This document shows positions 61,098 through 64,000 of a DNA stretch of 64,000 bases, in pieces. The translations under genes and the position numbers were made by a program. The notes under the pieces are model-generated. The model made no database searches. It had not been told where the DNA came from and saw nothing but the letters and a program-made list of their open reading frames with translations. Positions within the stretch are counted from its first letter, which is position 1, and each line of letters opens with the position of its first letter. This DNA is from Lachnospiraceae bacterium (GTDB lineage: Bacteria; Bacillota; Clostridia; Lachnospirales; Lachnospiraceae): the NCBI GenBank assembly GCA_021771695.1, contig JAETON010000010.1, positions 26,911-90,910 on the forward strand, in the 5' to 3' direction.

Positions 61098-62453
61098 TTA
61101 TACAGTAATCATTCCCATTCCTTCCATGATGGAGAAAATTAAGATTGCAATAATACAAATTGGTGCAAGATATTTAATCATTACAAGGAATAGAGATTTT
61201 CTTTTAAACTTTCCAGAACTTTCGACTTCGTTAATAACGACATCGGGTTTTACAACGTATGCAACAAAAATACAAATTAAGAATGCTGCAACCGGCATTA
61301 AAATACTGTTGCTTAGGAAATCGAAGAAGTCCAGAAAACTAAATCCTATAATTGTAATGTGGCTCCAAATTCCAAAACCAAAAGATGATGGAATAGCCAG
61401 CAGTGCTGCGAGGACAAACATGATAATACAAGCAGTTGTTCTCTTGATATGAAGCCCTTCTGTTAATCCGGCAACCAATGTTTCCAAGATAGAGATTGCA
61501 GAGGTCAATGCTGCAAAAAATACTAAAATGAAGAATACAGCTGCAATGATACTTCCGAAGGCCATACTGTCAAATACTTTTGGCAGCATAACGAACATTA
61601 AAGAAGGTCCTTTTGCCAGCATGGAAGCATCTCCGTTAGAGAATACAAATACAGTAGGGACAATCAATAATCCGGCCAGAAAAGCGACACCGGTATCGAA
61701 AATTTCTACCTGAGTTACAGACTTTTCAAGGTCTGCTTTTTTTGGAAGATAGGAACCATAAGTAACCATAATTCCCATAGCCAGCGACATGGAGAAGAAT
61801 AGCTGTCCAAGTGCGGCTAAGAAAGTAGTTGGGCTTAAATGTTTTATATCCGGTTTTAAATAGTAAGCGACACCTGCCATAGCACCAGGCCTTGTAATAC
61901 AGAATACAGAAATTCCAATTAATAAGATAATTAAAGCAGGCATCATAAAGGTACTGACACGTTCAACCCCTTCTTTGACTCCAAGGGCTACAATGATCGT
62001 TGTCAACAGCATGAAAAACAGAAGACATATCATTGGCTCTGATGTTTTTCCGATAAATCCGGTAAAAAATGTGTCAGAAGCGGCAGCGTGGGTATTGCCT
62101 TGCAGTGAGGTCAGCAGGTATTTTGTAATCCAACCGCCGATAACACAATAATATGGAAAAATAATAAATGGAATTAAGCTGCATAAATATCCGAGAAATT
62201 TAAACTTTTTGTGGAAATGGCCGAATGCGTGAAGAGCACTTGTTCCAGCCCCCCTTCCAATGGATACTTCTGTAATCATAAGAGCAAAGCCAAAAGTCAC
62301 AGTTAGTATCAAATATATGAGTAAAAAACTTCCTCCTCCGTATTTTGCTGCTAAGTATGGAAATCTCCATAAGTTTCCGAGTCCTACTGCAGATCCGGCA
62401 GTCGCAAGGACGAATCCAAGACGGCTGGAAAATCCGCTTCTTTCGTTTGACAT
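61098..62453 (-). CDS. Sodium-dependent symporter of the NSS family
   Basis: A 451-residue LeuT-fold transporter with about 11 transmembrane helices. Helix 1 carries GSAVGLGNLWRFPYLAAKYGG, the hallmark sodium and substrate site. Bacterial members usually carry amino acids. It starts 26 bases after the thiC stop with GAAGGAAGG and no terminator between, so it should be read from the thiC riboswitch promoter, which suggests a substrate linked to thiamin. No identity to a known thiamin carrier is claimed. Confidence 0.9.
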   Translation of the reverse strand: MSNERSGFSSRLGFVLATAGSAVGLGNLWRFPYLAAKYGGGSFLLIYLILTVTFGFALMITEVSIGRGAGTSALHAFGHFHKKFKFLGYLCSLIPFIIFPYYCVIGGWITKYLLTSLQGNTHAAASDTFFTGFIGKTSEPMICLLFFMLLTTIIVALGVKEGVERVSTFMMPALIILLIGISVFCITRPGAMAGVAYYLKPDIKHLSPTTFLAALGQLFFSMSLAMGIMVTYGSYLPKKADLEKSVTQVEIFDTGVAFLAGLLIVPTVFVFSNGDASMLAKGPSLMFVMLPKVFDSMAFGSIIAAVFFILVFFAALTSAISILETLVAGLTEGLHIKRTTACIIMFVLAALLAIPSSFGFGIWSHITIIGFSFLDFFDFLSNSILMPVAAFLICIFVAYVVKPDVVINEVESSGKFKRKSLFLVMIKYLAPICIIAILIFSIMEGMGMITV

Positions 62454-62478
62454 AAATTTTTACCTTCCTTCATATATT

Positions 62479-63780
62479 TTAAATTACATCAACATCTTTG
62501 CCGGCAAGTACAGCGTTCATGTTACGAACAGAACACATTTTTCCGCACATAGTACAGGTGTCTTCCCTTTCAGGAGTTGACTCTGCACGGTATCTCTTTG
62601 CCTTTTCAGGGTCAAGAGCCAGTTCAAACTGTTTATCCCAATCAAGTTTTTGTCTTGCAGCAGCCATTTGATGATCCCAATCTATGGCACCGTTGATGCC
62701 TTTTGCAATATCGGCTGCGTGGGCAGCAATCTTGGAAGCCATAATACCTTCTTTTACGTCGTCTACATTTGGAAGACGTAAATGTTCTGCCGGAGTAACA
62801 TAACATAAGAAACTGGCACCAGAAGCGGCAGCAATAGCTCCGCCGATGGCAGAAGTGATATGATCATATCCGGGAGCAATATCAGTGACAATCGGTCCAA
62901 GTACATAAAATGGGGCACCGTGGCAGATTGTCTGCTGGATTTTCATGTTTGCCTGAATCTGATCCATCGGCATATGTCCAGGTCCTTCAATCATAACCTG
63001 TACATCACGTTTCCATGCACGGGCAGTCAATTCACCCAGAGTTACCAGTTCTTCGATTTGAGAAATGTCACTGGCATCTCTAAGACATCCTGGGCGGCAT
63101 GCATCTCCAAGACTTAAAGTTACATCATACTCATTACAAATGTCTAGAATTTCATCATAGTATTCAAAAAATGGATTTTCATTTCCTGTAGCTTCCATCC
63201 ATGCAAAAATTAAGGAACCGCCGCGGGAAACGATGTTCATTTGGCGTTTCATAGCTTTAAAACGGTCTGCAGTGCTGCGATTGATACCGCAGTGGATGGT
63301 CATAAAGTCTACGCCATCTTCTGCGTGCATCTTAAATACATCAATCCATTCACGGGATGTAATATCTTTTAAGGCTTTATTATAGTAAACAATAGCATCA
63401 TAAATTGGTACAGTTCCAAGAATAGCAGGGCACTCATCTACTAATTTTTTACGAAAAGTATGAGTATCTCCAAAAGAGGAAAGATCCATAATTGCTTCTG
63501 CACCCATATCAACAGCTTTCTTTACTTTTTCCATTTCTACATCCAGATTGAGACAATCTCTGGATGTACCAAGATTGACATTAATTTTTGTTTTTAAAGA
63601 GTTCCCAATACCAAAAGGTTTTAAACAGGTATGGCGTTTGTTGGCGGGAATTACAATCGTTCCTGCGGCAACTTCCTGCCGGATATCCTGTACGTCAAGT
63701 CCTTCATATGCAGCAACAGCTTCCATCTCTTTTGTAATAATTCCTTGTCGTGCTGCATTCATCTGTGTTGTATAAGTCAT
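62479..63780 (-). CDS. thiC: Phosphomethylpyrimidine synthase
   Basis: A 433-residue radical-SAM enzyme that rearranges aminoimidazole ribotide into HMP phosphate, the pyrimidine part of thiamin. [15 protein letters not shown] and the barrel segments are conserved. The C-terminal cluster motif is [10 protein letters not shown]2CX3C, one residue shorter than the CX2CX4C of E. coli, as seen in some clostridial forms. The ATG at 63780 follows GGAGG, and a TPP riboswitch lies in its leader. Confidence 0.95.
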   Translation of the reverse strand: MTYTTQMNAARQGIITKEMEAVAAYEGLDVQDIRQEVAAGTIVIPANKRHTCLKPFGIGNSLKTKINVNLGTSRDCLNLDVEMEKVKKAVDMGAEAIMDLSSFGDTHTFRKKLVDECPAILGTVPIYDAIVYYNKALKDITSREWIDVFKMHAEDGVDFMTIHCGINRSTADRFKAMKRQMNIVSRGGSLIFAWMEATGNENPFFEYYDEILDICNEYDVTLSLGDACRPGCLRDASDISQIEELVTLGELTARAWKRDVQVMIEGPGHMPMDQIQANMKIQQTICHGAPFYVLGPIVTDIAPGYDHITSAIGGAIAAASGASFLCYVTPAEHLRLPNVDDVKEGIMASKIAAHAADIAKGINGAIDWDHQMAAARQKLDWDKQFELALDPEKAKRYRAESTPEREDTCTMCGKMCSVRNMNAVLAGKDVDVI

Positions 63781-63887
63781 AATATAAACCTCCAAAATGA
63801 AACAAAAATGTTCTGGGAGACTCTTTTTTTGTTAAAAACAAACAAAAATATCATAAAACAGTTTTATGGTTCGTTTGCATTCATAGC

Positions 63888-63985
63888 ATCCAAATCCCTA
63901 CGGCGGCATTATCCGCATCAGGTACATGGTCGAAGTCTGTGCTTCCTCTCAGCCAGAGCATAGACAGCTCTTTAAGCTCCCATTT
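63888..63985 (-). promoter_or_regulatory. TPP riboswitch (THI element) of thiC
   Basis: Read on the minus strand, the conserved pieces appear in order: GGGAGC, GGCTGAGAGG, GACCATGTACCTGATGC, GGATAATGCC and CGTAGGGA. These match the THI-box core. It lies upstream of thiC and would lower thiC expression when thiamin pyrophosphate is abundant. An AT-rich hairpin (about 63852-63868) followed by T runs on the minus strand could be the expression platform. Exact ends are approximate. Confidence 0.93.
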
Positions 63986-64000
63986 TAGTTACTAGATTAT

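Noticed and set aside
1..64000. CRISPR array, tRNA/rRNA genes, prophage or intact insertion sequence
   Set aside because: No regularly spaced repeats, no tRNA cloverleaf with TTCGA/CCA pattern, and no transposase, integrase or phage structural genes were seen.

Overview
The window looks like a chromosomal segment of a low-GC, Gram-positive anaerobe of the class Clostridia, most likely a gut Lachnospiraceae-type bacterium. This is inferred from strong AGGAGG ribosome binding sites, pyruvate:ferredoxin oxidoreductase, several PTS sugar systems, class II aldolases, VanW and MltG envelope proteins, and clostridial versions of ProS, Mrp ATPase and P-II. No tRNA, rRNA, CRISPR array, prophage or intact insertion sequence was seen.

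Layout. 0-8 kb: a HAD phosphatase and an unknown gene on the minus strand, then DNA repair and housekeeping genes (nth, a DEDDh exonuclease, a 28-residue hydrophobic microprotein, VanW, an AIR-synthase-like protein, an Lrp/aminotransferase pair, trmL). 7.66-8.04 kb is a non-coding patch with a terminator, a folded element, a repeated 38-mer and a protein-tail remnant. 8-14 kb: proS, cca, a glycerophosphodiesterase, ddl, murI and a DUF1934 gene. 14.1-15.9 kb: amtB-glnK behind a leader terminator. 15.9-17.8 kb: small membrane or enzyme genes. 17.9-21.9 kb: a DeoR-controlled kinase/dehydrogenase operon, then a glycolytic fba with its own promoter. 22-24.7 kb: a TrmB-type regulator with a DAP decarboxylase and cutC. 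24.8-28.8 kb: a ribbon-helix-helix gene divergent from a CsbB/YfhO-type glycosylation pair. 28.9-33.8 kb: a fructose-type ketose locus (aldolase, RpiR regulator, 1-phosphofructokinase, PTS IIBC and IIA). 33.8-37.1 kb: two tandem HAD phosphatases, cyclophilin, mltG. 37.3-40.8 kb: nifJ. 41-42.8 kb: a GntR/ABC module. 43-46.3 kb: a Na/Pi cotransporter behind a Pho-box-like array, then rpe and Mrp. 46.5-48 kb: a 3D-domain protein and a sugar nucleotidyltransferase. 48.1-57.3 kb: a polyol or sugar catabolic island (PRD regulator, aldolase, mannose-family PTS IIA/IIB/IIC/IID, zinc dehydrogenase, FGGY kinase, a zinc-ribbon protein, an HPr variant). 57.4-60.4 kb: nadABC. 61-64 kb, minus strand: TPP riboswitch, thiC and a sodium symporter.

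How the genes work together. Three separate class II aldolases sit in three carbohydrate contexts and would feed triose phosphates to glycolysis and PFOR. The most interesting points are: an aldolase mRNA (start 50966) whose Shine-Dalgarno appears to be brought to the start codon by a hairpin; an HPr paralog with His15 but Asn at position 46, encoded at the end of the PTS operon; a neurotransmitter-type sodium symporter apparently co-transcribed with thiC behind a TPP riboswitch; a perfect 17-bp palindrome between the RHH gene and the glycosylation operon; and Pho-box, DeoR, RpiR and GntR operator candidates. No clearly new defence or mobile system was found. The 48-57 kb PTS island is the best candidate for an unusual pathway.
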